Of a stretch of 39,623 nt of DNA, positions 8,070 through 15,927 are shown piece by piece. The notes under the pieces were generated by a model, which saw only the letters and a program-made list of their open reading frames with translations, made no database searches and was not told the DNA's origin. This DNA comes from a bacterium (GTDB taxonomy: Bacteria; Bacillota_A; Clostridia; Lachnospirales; Lachnospiraceae): NCBI GenBank assembly GCA_004562915.1, contig SFQZ01000022.1, positions 1 to 39,623 on the forward strand, given 5' to 3'. Made by a program: the position numbers and the translations under genes. Position 1 is the stretch's first letter. Each line of letters opens with the position of its first letter.

Positions 8070-8840
8070 TTATTTTTCTTTAGAAATGATATGGTAAGGA
8101 ACTGCGACAAAAATTGCTCCGCCGATCACATTTCCTACAGTGGCCATCAAAATGGTATACAGATACTGTCCGATGGTAACTCCTCCGTTAACCACACCTA
8201 CAAATACAATGCTCATATCTGCGATGCTATGTTCAAATCCACAGATCATAAATACCAGGATACACCAGAACACCATGATCAGTTTTCCGGATTCTGATTT
8301 TAATTTGATGCTGCACCATACGGCAAGACACACCAGAATATTACACAGAACTGCACGGAAGAAGAAATCCATCGGTGCCAGGGAGGCTTTTCCTGATGCG
8401 ATCTGGATAAAGTAATTCGCTACCGCACCATCCGCTGCAGTCGGAACACCTGCAAGCTGGAAAGCAGCCACGCTGAGAAGGGAACCAATCAGATTACCAA
8501 TCCAGCATACTACCCAAAGTTTCACTGTGTCACCCCAGGAAACGGTTTTTCTCAGGGATGCAGCTGCCATTACAAAGTTATTACCTGTAAACAATTCAGC
8601 TCCTGCCATAACTACCAGACTCAGTGCTGCGGCAAACGCAAAAGCCTGCGCAAGTTTTGTAAAGGATGTTGCACCGCCTGCTGAAACAGCCTGTCCCAGA
8701 GTAAATGCGATAAAACTTCCGAAAGATATGAACATACCGGCAACCATGGACGATATGAAATATCCCAGCGGATTTTTCTTTAAAAAGTTACTTTTTGCTG
8801 CACCTGCATTGCATACTGCCTGAAACTCATCTTTGAACAT
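8070..8840 (-). CDS. Formate/nitrite transporter (FNT) family channel
   Basis: 256 residues with six predicted membrane helices. FNT signatures are visible: NPLGYFISSMVAGMFISFG at the first helix, GAELFTGNNFVM after the third (the FTGN motif of the selectivity loop) and WIGNLIGS. These pentameric channels move formate, nitrite or hydrosulfide across the membrane. AGGAGG lies 8 bases before the ATG. The mRNA leader contains a ZTP riboswitch (8907-9007), which links the gene to 10-formyl-tetrahydrofolate shortage and strongly favours formate as the substrate. The gene stands alone, with its own terminator. Confidence 0.92.
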   Translation of the reverse strand: MFKDEFQAVCNAGAAKSNFLKKNPLGYFISSMVAGMFISFGSFIAFTLGQAVSAGGATSFTKLAQAFAFAAALSLVVMAGAELFTGNNFVMAAASLRKTVSWGDTVKLWVVCWIGNLIGSLLSVAAFQLAGVPTAADGAVANYFIQIASGKASLAPMDFFFRAVLCNILVCLAVWCSIKLKSESGKLIMVFWCILVFMICGFEHSIADMSIVFVGVVNGGVTIGQYLYTILMATVGNVIGGAIFVAVPYHIISKEK

Positions 8841-8874
8841 ACTTATCTCCTCCTTAGATAATCAATGTTTTCTC

Positions 8875-8910
8875 GCCCTTTTTTCATCCGATGATAGATG
8901 AAAAAAGGGC
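8875..8910 (-). other. Second leader hairpin competing with the riboswitch terminator
   Basis: On the minus strand GCCCTTTTTTCATC (8888-8875 on plus) can pair perfectly over 14 bp with GATGAAAAAAGGGC (8897-8910 read on plus), with an 8-base loop. Its first arm reuses the 3' GCCC and the whole T-run of the terminator. The two hairpins cannot form together. The ribosome site lies about 20 bases further down and stays free. Confidence 0.55.
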
Positions 8911-8937
8911 AGCATTTGTATTCACCAAATGCTGCCC
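8901..8937 (-). terminator. Riboswitch expression-platform terminator
   Basis: A perfect 12-bp stem (GGGCAGCATTTG pairing with CAAATGCTGCCC, loop of 7) is followed by six T on the minus strand. Its first arm begins with the GGGC of the conserved CTGGGC element of the ZTP aptamer. Ligand binding would therefore prevent the terminator from forming, the usual ON arrangement of this class. Confidence 0.82.
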
Positions 8938-9007
8938 AGACGGTCGGCCTGCTTCAGATCTGATTCCCCTGTGGTACTCCACACTTAACCCGTCAGTAAT
9001 CAGATCC
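8907..9007 (-). promoter_or_regulatory. ZTP/ZMP riboswitch (pfl motif) upstream of the FNT gene
   Basis: Read on the minus strand, the leader has paired arms GATCTGATT and AATCAGATC (9 bp, 8998-9006 with 8957-8965). They enclose ACTGACGGG, a small hairpin GTGG-agta-CCAC and the AGGGGAA strand. A linker then leads to GCCGACCGTCTGGGCA. These are the hallmarks of the ZTP aptamer: the CTGaCGG strand, the GGGGA strand and the closing CCGxCTGGGC element, with CCGTC able to pair back with GACGG as the pseudoknot. ZTP riboswitches sense the purine intermediate ZMP/ZTP, which builds up when 10-formyl-THF is short. They usually control purine, folate and formate genes. Recognised by eye from conserved positions. 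Confidence 0.85.
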
Positions 9008-9024
9008 TCTTAAATTATAGTTAT

Positions 9025-9053
9025 AAATTACCATAGTTTCCCGTTTTTGTCAA
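9025..9053 (-). promoter_or_regulatory. Possible promoter of the riboswitch-FNT transcript
   Basis: A perfect TTGACA (minus strand, 9048-9053) is followed at 17 bases by a poor -10, TAATTT (9025-9030). Alternative TATAAC/TATAAT matches occur further down at non-ideal spacing. The location, just upstream of the aptamer, is right. Confidence 0.4.
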
Positions 9054-9082
9054 TTCATAATCAGAGAATTTTACCAAAAAAT

Positions 9083-9643
9083 TTATACCATTCGCATAAT
9101 TGCAGACAATCTTTTACTTAGTACCAACGCCAGTACAATTTTAACCAGATCCGGAACGATAAATGGAATTACACACCATCCAAGTACTGTTGTAAGTCCA
9201 ACTGCTCCGCTGCTTTGCGCATACACGATCATAAACCATACCGTGCCAATTGCATAACATACGATCAGTCCTACCACCATCTGAATAGCCAGTGTCCATG
9301 TTTTTCTTCCCATAAATTTCTCCATCCCCCACATCACCAGGGAAGATGCCAGAAATCCTACGATATATCCTCCTGTGTTACCAAAAAGAATACCGATACC
9401 TGCACTGAAGCCTGCAAACACCGGAACGCCTACCGCACCCAACAATATGTACACAAGTACTGCAAGAGAGCCTTTTTTACCTCCGAGAACTCCTACCGTA
9501 AGAAAAATGGCAAACGTCTGCAAAGTGAACGGGACAGTCGCCGGGATAGAAATCCAAGAACAGATTGCGATTATAACGGCGAACACCGCAATACATACCA
9601 TATCATAAGTTTTACTTCTATTTGTTGTAGCTGTTGTTGACAT
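9083..9643 (-). CDS. bioY: BioY family biotin transporter (ECF substrate-binding subunit)
   Basis: 186 residues from the ATG at 9643, which has GGAGGTG 6 bases upstream. A GTG three codons earlier overlaps that site and is less likely. Six membrane helices are predicted, with BioY landmarks: ISIPATVPFTLQTFAIFL near the N-terminus and FGNTGGYIVGFL in the middle. BioY binds biotin and imports it, with or without the ECF energy module; no ecfA/ecfT gene is seen here. Biotin is needed by the decarboxylase carrier encoded at 15928-16299. The promoter region carries an inverted repeat resembling a BirA site. Confidence 0.92.
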   Translation of the reverse strand: MSTTATTNRSKTYDMVCIAVFAVIIAICSWISIPATVPFTLQTFAIFLTVGVLGGKKGSLAVLVYILLGAVGVPVFAGFSAGIGILFGNTGGYIVGFLASSLVMWGMEKFMGRKTWTLAIQMVVGLIVCYAIGTVWFMIVYAQSSGAVGLTTVLGWCVIPFIVPDLVKIVLALVLSKRLSAIMRMV

Positions 9644-9669
9644 TTTTTTCACCTCCGCATTTTATATCA

Positions 9670-9698
9670 AAGATACCACAAGGATGTTTGAATGTCAA
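9670..9698 (-). promoter_or_regulatory. Promoter of bioY
   Basis: TTGACA (minus strand, 9693-9698), a 17-base spacer and TATCTT (9670-9675). The -35 is perfect; the -10 matches at 4 of 6 bases. It overlaps the BirA-like repeat. Confidence 0.6.
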
Positions 9699-9720
9699 CT
9701 CATTATTGTTGTCAGTTAAC
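9694..9720. promoter_or_regulatory. BirA-like biotin operator overlapping the bioY -35 box
   Basis: On the minus strand GTTAAC and GTTGAC are separated by 15 bases. The GTTAAC...GTTNAC pattern resembles Firmicute BirA sites, but the usual inner C/G bases next to each half are missing and the spacing is slightly short. It covers the -35 element, which is where BirA would repress. Confidence 0.4.
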
Positions 9721-9818
9721 TATCATCTCATCGATTTTATATCATTCACACTAGCCGCTGCGATAACAACCTGTTACAATAAAAGAACAATATTTTCACA
9801 GAAAGGATTTTCTATATT

Positions 9819-10331
9819 ATGAATTTTAATTTTCGCTTGGCTGATGTTGATGATCTTTCAGATATTATGGAACTTATGAATCAGACACGGGATACAGTTT
9901 GTCCCAAAGAATGGTTCGTAGAAGACACGGAAAATTCCGTCCGGCATATTTTATCCGGAAATGGTTTTATCATCCTTGCCATACCGCAGGATTCTGAAGA
10001 AATGGCTGGCTTTTTTATAATAAAATTTCCCGGACTTTCCGAAGAAAATCTGGGAAATTGGATTGCTTTTTCAGATGATAAACTTCTTTTATCCGCCCAT
10101 ATGGAATCCACAGCAGTCTATCCGGCTTTTCGAGGTTATCATCTGCAGGCACAGATGGCAGCCGAAGCCGAAAAGCTTTTGATCAAAATGCCTTATCACT
10201 ATCTTTTTGCCACAGTTCATCCTGACAACCATTACAGTATGAAGAATATGCTAAGCCGTGATTATCATGTTATAAAAAAAGTGAAAATGTATGGTGGGCT
10301 GGATCGTGCTATTCTTTTGAAAAAAATATAA
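9819..10331 (+). CDS. GNAT family N-acetyltransferase
   Basis: 170 residues, one of the few plus-strand genes, with AGAAAGGA upstream of the ATG. The N-terminus FRLADVDDLSDIMELMNQT is the usual GNAT first strand and helix. The acetyl-CoA motif is around VYPAFRGYHLQAQMAAEAE (residues 105-125; the R-G-x-x-L/Q pyrophosphate loop). The C-terminal FATVHPDNHYSMKNMLSRDY matches the typical motif B, where a sidechain helps release CoA. The substrate is unknown. It is bounded downstream by a two-way terminator shared with the beta-galactosidase gene. Confidence 0.82.
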   Translation: MNFNFRLADVDDLSDIMELMNQTRDTVCPKEWFVEDTENSVRHILSGNGFIILAIPQDSEEMAGFFIIKFPGLSEENLGNWIAFSDDKLLLSAHMESTAVYPAFRGYHLQAQMAAEAEKLLIKMPYHYLFATVHPDNHYSMKNMLSRDYHVIKKVKMYGGLDRAILLKKI

Positions 10332-10364
10332 AAGGGGAAGATTTTATTCGCTTCCCCTTTTATT
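10330..10364. terminator. Bidirectional terminator between acetyltransferase and beta-galactosidase genes
   Basis: AAAAGGGGAAG (10330-10340) pairs perfectly with CTTCCCCTTTT (10351-10361) around a 10-base loop. The arm ends supply T-runs on both strands, and the two flanking genes converge on it. Confidence 0.8.
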
Positions 10365-10372
10365 CAAATTTG

Positions 10373-12637
10373 TTATTTTGAAATCTTAATCAATTTGGCA
10401 TTTATGCTTTCCAGGAATCCTTCCGGAGCCATAGATCCTGCCATCTGCATCATAACTTCCGGTGTCATACCTTTCATCATATCCCACATTCCTTCACCAG
10501 GAACAAGCTTCATATTCATGACGATCATGATCGCATCAGCAATCACACTGATTGCTTCCGGAGATTTTGCGATTTCTTCCATAGTATCTTTTACACTGTA
10601 TTTTCCTTCCGGGAATTCCATCGGAGCCTTCAGATCCAGATCACCTGCCAGCTGGAACCAGTTTGCCACACCCTCTGCTCTTGCATTTACTTCCGGCAGT
10701 ACATAGATGGAAGGTTCTTTTTCCACTTTTTCAATTGTCATGGAATCTTTTAGATCACCTGCTGCTGCGATCACAGTATTGAATCCCTCTTCGAGTGCAA
10801 CACAAAATACAAATACCTTATCTGCAGATTTTTCTTCCACCAACTTGCCATTCAGATACAGTGCAACTGTCGGCTGATTGGAATATACACGGATTTCTGT
10901 TGTTTCACAGGCACGCTGTGCATATCGTTTTCCGCACAGATGAATCATCGGCTTGTTGCTCCAATAAGCCTGATATACAAAGTAACTGTCTTTCTTCGTC
11001 TTGCGGTCCATCGTCATCAGACCTTTATTGTTACGACCTGCTACACCACCTTCATCACGAGCTGCGCAGCCAAAGTCGAACATATTCCATACATGGCTGG
11101 ACCAGAGCCATGGACGCTCATCCAGGACCTTTGCCATATGTTCATGATACAATGCCTGATACTCTTCGCTGTAATCTTTGCAAGCAGGATTCGGACCATG
11201 ATAAGTAATGATTCCTTCACATCCATATTCAGATACACCGACACAAATCTCCGGATGCACTTTATGGAAATTGTCAAACCATGGACCATTATCTTCCATT
11301 TTTCCACCATACCATCCGAAATAATGGTTATAACTTTCTATATCGGTAATACCATGCATCGGGCTTTCCACCGGTGTCATGGATACGTGTGCAATCGTTG
11401 TCAGTCTGGTCGGATCCAGTTCTTTGCACAAAGCATTCAATTCTACATGATTTTCAACCAATTTCTCAGAAATGCCGCCAATCAGAATTTCATTTGATAC
11501 TCCCCAGAAGAAAATAGACGGATGATTATAATTCTGAATAATCAGATCTTTCATCTGGCTGATACAGTTCTCATGAGCAGCCGGATCCTGATTCATCACA
11601 CTGATAAATGGAATTTCTGCCCAGACAGCAAATCCCATTTCATCACAGGCATCATAGAAATCCTGAGAATGCTGATAATGAGCAAGACGGATCGTATTGG
11701 CTCCCAGCTCTTTGATCAGTGCCGCATCTTCATAGTGTTCTTCTCTTGTAAGTGCGTTTCCTTTATAAAGACGGTCCTGATGACGGCTCACACCACGAAG
11801 AGGAGTCTCTACCCCATTGATGATAAAACCTTTTTCCGGATCACATGAGAAGTCTCTCACACCAACGCGTGCACTGATCTCATCATACGCTTCGTTACGG
11901 CGCTGCAGAGTAGCTGTTACTGTATACAAATACGGATTGTCCATATCCCATCTGGTAATATCCGGAACATATACTGTCACTTTCGTATCGTCTGCCGGAC
12001 GGGTGGCAGCAGCTACTTCTTTTCCTTCCGCATCTTTTATAGAATACATCACAGTAAAGTTTTCATCCGGATTTTTCACCCATGATACCAGTTCGAAAGA
12101 TGCACCGCCGCACTCGCATGTCTTTGGAGTCACCTGGAGTCCCGGTCCTCCATAGTATTCAAGATCAAAATGCGTATTCGGAACGCTGATCAGATTTACA
12201 CCACGATATAATCCACCATAGAAAGTAAAGTCAGCAGACTGCGGATAAACGCTGCTTTTATTTTCATTGCTGCATGCAACAACCAGAAGATTTTCTCCCT
12301 CTTCATTGCAAAGCTCAGTAATATCTGCACGGAAAGTAGAGTATCCGCCTTCATGATAAATCGCTTGGCTGCCATTCACATAAACCATCGCCTGCTGGCC
12401 TGCTGCAAGAATCTCAACAAACACTCTTCCGCCTTCCAATGGCTGCTTCGGCGTTGCAAATGATTTTGCATACCAGTAACATCCACGGTCATATCCGCCA
12501 TTTCCGTCATGACCATCGATCGCATTCCATGTGTGCGGAAGATTGATCTTCGACCAATTCTCCGGCAACACTGCCGGAAGACCTGCATTCTCCTGAATAA
12601 ACCGCCAGTCCTGATTCAAATTAATTACATTCCTCAT
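10373..12637 (-). CDS. Glycoside hydrolase family 2 beta-galactosidase-type enzyme
   Basis: 754 residues with no signal peptide, so cytoplasmic. It has the GH2 order: sugar-binding domain (WRFIQENAG...LPHTWNAIDG, 1-150), immunoglobulin-like domain (about 160-265), then a TIM barrel (RGVSRHQDR at 281-289). The acid/base is E383 (GVSNEI) and the nucleophile is probably E470 (GVSEYGCEG). WNMFDFG (517-523) is also family-typical. The last about 90 residues (MWDMMKGMTPEVMMQMAG) are a methionine-rich helical tail that I do not recognise in other GH2 enzymes. A ribosome site AGGAGG precedes the ATG. Beta-galactosidase is the best guess; beta-glucuronidase or beta-mannosidase cannot be fully excluded. 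Confidence 0.9.
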   Translation of the reverse strand: MRNVINLNQDWRFIQENAGLPAVLPENWSKINLPHTWNAIDGHDGNGGYDRGCYWYAKSFATPKQPLEGGRVFVEILAAGQQAMVYVNGSQAIYHEGGYSTFRADITELCNEEGENLLVVACSNENKSSVYPQSADFTFYGGLYRGVNLISVPNTHFDLEYYGGPGLQVTPKTCECGGASFELVSWVKNPDENFTVMYSIKDAEGKEVAAATRPADDTKVTVYVPDITRWDMDNPYLYTVTATLQRRNEAYDEISARVGVRDFSCDPEKGFIINGVETPLRGVSRHQDRLYKGNALTREEHYEDAALIKELGANTIRLAHYQHSQDFYDACDEMGFAVWAEIPFISVMNQDPAAHENCISQMKDLIIQNYNHPSIFFWGVSNEILIGGISEKLVENHVELNALCKELDPTRLTTIAHVSMTPVESPMHGITDIESYNHYFGWYGGKMEDNGPWFDNFHKVHPEICVGVSEYGCEGIITYHGPNPACKDYSEEYQALYHEHMAKVLDERPWLWSSHVWNMFDFGCAARDEGGVAGRNNKGLMTMDRKTKKDSYFVYQAYWSNKPMIHLCGKRYAQRACETTEIRVYSNQPTVALYLNGKLVEEKSADKVFVFCVALEEGFNTVIAAAGDLKDSMTIEKVEKEPSIYVLPEVNARAEGVANWFQLAGDLDLKAPMEFPEGKYSVKDTMEEIAKSPEAISVIADAIMIVMNMKLVPGEGMWDMMKGMTPEVMMQMAGSMAPEGFLESINAKLIKISK

Positions 12638-12664
12638 TGTGTTCCTCCTATTCTCCTTATACGG

Positions 12665-12684
12665 AAACCAATTTCTTATGGTTT
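12665..12684. promoter_or_regulatory. Inverted repeat in the GH2 leader (possible operator)
   Basis: AAACCA-8 bases-TGGTTT is a perfect 6+6 inverted repeat 28 bases upstream of the beta-galactosidase start. The position suits a sugar-responsive repressor. No regulator gene lies next to it. Confidence 0.35.
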
Positions 12685-12791
12685 AATTTTAAAGTATTAA
12701 TATAACCTTTTGTAGAGATGATTTTTAGCATTTATGGTACAATTTTTAGGAAATTTCATAGAAAAGTCCTCCTTTGCTTCTCATTCCGGTA

Positions 12792-12820
12792 TTGTGTTCT
12801 TACATAAAACACTTTATAAT
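12792..12820 (+). promoter_or_regulatory. Promoter of the HicB-like gene
   Basis: TTGTGT (12792-12797), a 17-base spacer and a perfect TATAAT (12815-12820). The -35 is weak. The start would lie about 50 bases before the ATG at 12875. Confidence 0.5.
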
Positions 12821-12874
12821 AATATCCGGACAGATAATTTTCTATCCGAAATCTATATAAGGAGATTTTATATT

Positions 12875-13150
12875 ATGAAATTTATATATCCTGCAGTCTT
12901 CCATAAAAGTGAAAACGGAACTTTTAAAGGGTATTTTCCCGACCTCGAATGCTGTTATGGTGAAGGTGATACCCTGGATGAAGCGATTGAAAAGGCAAAT
13001 GAAGCGGCGTATGACTGGATCTCACTGGAACTTTCGGAAGAAGGACAGCTTCCTTCGATATCAGATCCGGCAGATCTGGAGCTGAACGAAGGAGATATCG
13101 TAAGAAATATATCCGTCAATATTCGATTTACAGACGGCTGGGATGAGTAG
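12875..13150 (+). CDS. HicB-like antitoxin-type protein without a HicA partner
   Basis: 91 residues from the ATG at 12875, which has AAGGAG 10 bases upstream. Longer frames back to 12734 lack a ribosome site. FIYPAVFHKSENGTFKGYFPDLECCYGEGDT is the HicB partial RNase-H-like fold (YPA.F....GgY...fPDL..c.t.GdTleEA). It is followed by TLDEAIEKANEAAYDWI. HicB normally neutralises the HicA mRNA endonuclease and has a C-terminal DNA-binding domain. No hicA frame is present on either side, and the C-terminus here is too short for the usual ribbon-helix-helix. It is therefore an orphan of unknown role, followed at once by a strong terminator. Confidence 0.8.
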   Translation: MKFIYPAVFHKSENGTFKGYFPDLECCYGEGDTLDEAIEKANEAAYDWISLELSEEGQLPSISDPADLELNEGDIVRNISVNIRFTDGWDE

Positions 13151-13162
13151 TACATGATATAA

Positions 13163-13230
13163 AAAATCTCCCTTTCAGATATACAGTTTTTATTATTAAC
13201 TGTCTACCTAAAAGGGAGATTTTCATTTTT
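13163..13230 (+). terminator. Terminator of the HicB-like gene
   Basis: AAAATCTCCCTTT (13163-13175) pairs perfectly with AAAGGGAGATTTT (13211-13223). A nested ACAGTT/AACTGT hairpin sits in the loop, and a T-rich run follows (TCATTTTTT). Confidence 0.75.
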
Positions 13231-13231
13231 T

Positions 13232-13270
13232 GAAAAAAAGAGATTGCTGCACAATAATGCAACAACCTCT
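13232..13270 (-). terminator. Terminator of the biotin-dependent decarboxylase operon
   Basis: On the minus strand AGAGGTTGTTGCA pairs with TGCAGCAATCTCT (13 bp, two G-U pairs, 6-base loop) and is followed by seven T. It lies 15 bases after the stop of the last operon gene. Confidence 0.85.
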
Positions 13271-13284
13271 CAAGTTTTTCTTAA

Positions 13285-14697
13285 TTATACCGGATATGCT
13301 CCGTTTTCTTTATCAGCTACAGTAGGATCCACCTTGGTCTTCTGTGCTTCACGATATTTGAAGAAATCAGTAGCAACCTGTGGGAACAGTGCGTAAGTAA
13401 GAACATCCTCATCCTGCTCGGACCACTGTGCCATTTCGCTTCTCAAAGTATCCAATTCGTTCGGAATCAGATCCGCCGGACGACAGGTGATAGGTTCTTT
13501 GTCTCCGATACACTTCTTCTGTACTTCCGGATCAAACGGTTTTACTGTAGCACCATACTCACCGGACAGAATCGCTTTGGTCTCTTTTGTAACCATTTTA
13601 TATCTTTCGCCCATCAGTACGTTAAATACAGCCTGTGTACCTACGATCTGGGAAGACGGTGTAACCAGTGGCGGCTCACCAAGATCTTTTCTTACACGCG
13701 GTACTTCTTCCAGTACATCATAATATTTATCTTCGGCATGCTGCTCTTTCAGCTGAGAAGTCAGGTTGGAGAGCATACCACCCGGTACCTGATACAGAAG
13801 GGTCTTAATATTTACACCCATATTCTTTGGATTCAACAGACCGCTGTCAAGAGCCTCATCACGGATTGGACGGAAGTAATCAGCGATCTCAGCCAGAAGA
13901 TTCTGATCAAATCCCGTATCATATGGTGTACCCTTGAAAGTCTCAACCATAACCTCAGTTGCCGGCTGAGAAGTTCCAAGAGCAAATGGTGACATAGCTG
14001 TGTCGATTACATCCACACCAGCTTCTACTGCTTTCAGATAAGTCATGGAAGCCACACCTGAAGTATAGTGTGTATGAAGCTGAATCGGAATGTTGACTGT
14101 CTCTTTCAGTGCTTTCACCAGTTCTGTTGCTTTATACGGAAGCAGAAGACCTGCCATATCTTTGATACAGATAGAATCTGCACCCATTTCCTCGATCTGT
14201 TTTGCGATACTGGTCCAATATTCCAGAGTATAAGCATCTCCCAAAGTATAAGACAGAGCAACCTGTGCATGTCCTTTTTCTTTATTTGCTGCTTTTACTG
14301 CTGTCTGCAGGTTTCTCATATCATTCAGACAGTCAAAGATACGAATGATGTCGATACCATTTGCGATAGATTTCTGTACAAAATATTCTACCACGTCATC
14401 TGCATATGGACGGTAACCCAGAATGTTCTGTCCACGGAACAACATCTGCAGTTTTGTATTTTTAAATCCATCACGGAATTTACGAAGTCTCTCCCATGGA
14501 TCTTCTTTCAGGAAACGAAGAGAAGCATCAAAGGTAGCTCCACCCCAGCACTCTACGGAATGATAGCCAACTTTATCCATTTTTTCTACGATCGGCAGCA
14601 TCTGCTCTGTTGTCATTCTTGTGGCAATCAGAGACTGATGAGCATCACGCAGAATTGTTTCAGTAATTTTAATTGGTTTTTTAGCAATTTCTGACAT
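13285..14697 (-). CDS. oadA: Biotin-dependent 2-oxoacid carboxyltransferase (oxaloacetate decarboxylase alpha / 5S type)
   Basis: 470 residues. It has the carboxyltransferase TIM barrel of oxaloacetate decarboxylase alpha, transcarboxylase 5S and pyruvate carboxylase. TETILRDAHQSL (12-23) holds metal ligand D18, CIKDMAG has the lysine K179 expected to be carbamylated, and HTHYTSG (208-214) holds two metal-binding histidines. It transfers CO2 between a 2-oxoacid (oxaloacetate/pyruvate) and carboxybiotin. The C-terminal biotin domain found in classical OadA is absent; the carrier is a separate protein at 15928-16299, as in 5S. It is the last gene of a five-gene operon with the Na+-pump beta subunit and an acyl-CoA carboxyltransferase. 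Oxaloacetate as substrate is the best guess from the family. Confidence 0.88.
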   Translation of the reverse strand: MSEIAKKPIKITETILRDAHQSLIATRMTTEQMLPIVEKMDKVGYHSVECWGGATFDASLRFLKEDPWERLRKFRDGFKNTKLQMLFRGQNILGYRPYADDVVEYFVQKSIANGIDIIRIFDCLNDMRNLQTAVKAANKEKGHAQVALSYTLGDAYTLEYWTSIAKQIEEMGADSICIKDMAGLLLPYKATELVKALKETVNIPIQLHTHYTSGVASMTYLKAVEAGVDVIDTAMSPFALGTSQPATEVMVETFKGTPYDTGFDQNLLAEIADYFRPIRDEALDSGLLNPKNMGVNIKTLLYQVPGGMLSNLTSQLKEQHAEDKYYDVLEEVPRVRKDLGEPPLVTPSSQIVGTQAVFNVLMGERYKMVTKETKAILSGEYGATVKPFDPEVQKKCIGDKEPITCRPADLIPNELDTLRSEMAQWSEQDEDVLTYALFPQVATDFFKYREAQKTKVDPTVADKENGAYPV

Positions 14698-14741
14698 ATT
14701 CTTATTCCTTTCTAATTATTATATATAGGCTCTCACAATGC

Positions 14742-15896
14742 CTATACTCCAAATACTGCCATGAAAGTACCGGCTGCTACAGCTGTACCGATAACACCTG
14801 CCACGTTCGGTCCCATCGCATGCATCAGCAGGAAGTTTGTAGGATCTGCCTCTGCTCCGACTTTCTGAGATACGCGGGCTGCCATAGGAACGGCTGATAC
14901 ACCTGCCGAACCAATCAGAGGATTAATCTTTCCACCAGACAGCTTGCACATTACTTTACCAAACAGGACACCACCTGCGGTACCAACTGCAAATGCTACC
15001 AGACCAAGAGCAACAATTTTCAGAGTATCAACATTCAGGAATGCTTCTGCACTTGTGGATGCACCTACAGAAGTACCGAGCAAAATAACTACAATGTACA
15101 TAAGTGCGTTGGAAGCAGTCTCTGTAAGCTGTTTTACAACTCCTGACTCTCTGAACAGGTTACCTAACATCAGCATACCAACCAGTGGAGCTGTAGTAGG
15201 AAGAATCATACAAACCACGATAGTAATAACGATCGGGAATAAGATTTTTTCCAGTTTGGAAACAGGACGAAGCTGTTCCATCTTGATTTTTCTTTCTTTT
15301 TCTGTAGTAAGAAGTTTCATGATCGGCGGCTGAATGATCGGAACCAGTGACATATAAGAATAAGCTGCTACCGCAATCGGTCCCATCAGGTTTGTCTGCC
15401 CCAGTTTACCTGCAAGGAAAATGGATGTAGGACCATCGGCTCCACCGATGATGGAGATAGCTGCTGCAGCTTTTCCGTTAAATCCAAGAAGGATCGCCAG
15501 GAAATATGCACTGTAGATACCAAGCTGAGCTGCCGCACCCAAAATAAAACTTTTGGGGTTTGCAATCAGTGGACCAAAATCTGTCATAGCTCCAACGCCC
15601 ATAAAGATCAGAGACGGAAGAATACTCCACTCATCCAGAATAAAGAAATAGTGAAGAAGTCCGCCTGCATGCTCGATACCCATCGCATCTACATAAGGCT
15701 CAGCCATAATATCCGGATAAATATTAACCAACAGCATACCAAATGCGATCGGAACCAGAAGCAATGGTTCAAAACCGTGTCTGATTGCCAGATACAGGAA
15801 GACCAGAGCAACCACGATCATTACATAGTTGCCCCATTCAAGGTTCATGAATGCGGTCTGGTCCCATAAGTTTGACAATGTATTCATTATACTCAT
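14742..15896 (-). CDS. oadB: Na+-translocating decarboxylase beta subunit
   Basis: 384 residues from the ATG near 15896 (GGGAGG upstream; a TTG eight codons earlier is weaker). It is a highly hydrophobic protein with about 10 membrane segments. The family signature IIGGADGPTSIFLAGK contains the conserved Asp (D154) that lines the Na+/carboxybiotin site in OadB, MmdB and GcdB. A C-terminal GPNVAGVIGTAVAAG is also typical. This subunit decarboxylates carboxybiotin and exports Na+. The beta subunit is shared by oxaloacetate, methylmalonyl-CoA, malonate and glutaconyl-CoA systems, so it does not itself reveal the substrate. Confidence 0.93.
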   Translation of the reverse strand: MSIMNTLSNLWDQTAFMNLEWGNYVMIVVALVFLYLAIRHGFEPLLLVPIAFGMLLVNIYPDIMAEPYVDAMGIEHAGGLLHYFFILDEWSILPSLIFMGVGAMTDFGPLIANPKSFILGAAAQLGIYSAYFLAILLGFNGKAAAAISIIGGADGPTSIFLAGKLGQTNLMGPIAVAAYSYMSLVPIIQPPIMKLLTTEKERKIKMEQLRPVSKLEKILFPIVITIVVCMILPTTAPLVGMLMLGNLFRESGVVKQLTETASNALMYIVVILLGTSVGASTSAEAFLNVDTLKIVALGLVAFAVGTAGGVLFGKVMCKLSGGKINPLIGSAGVSAVPMAARVSQKVGAEADPTNFLLMHAMGPNVAGVIGTAVAAGTFMAVFGV

Positions 15897-15927
15897 GCTA
15901 TTACCTCCCGTTGTTAGCAAGTTCTGT

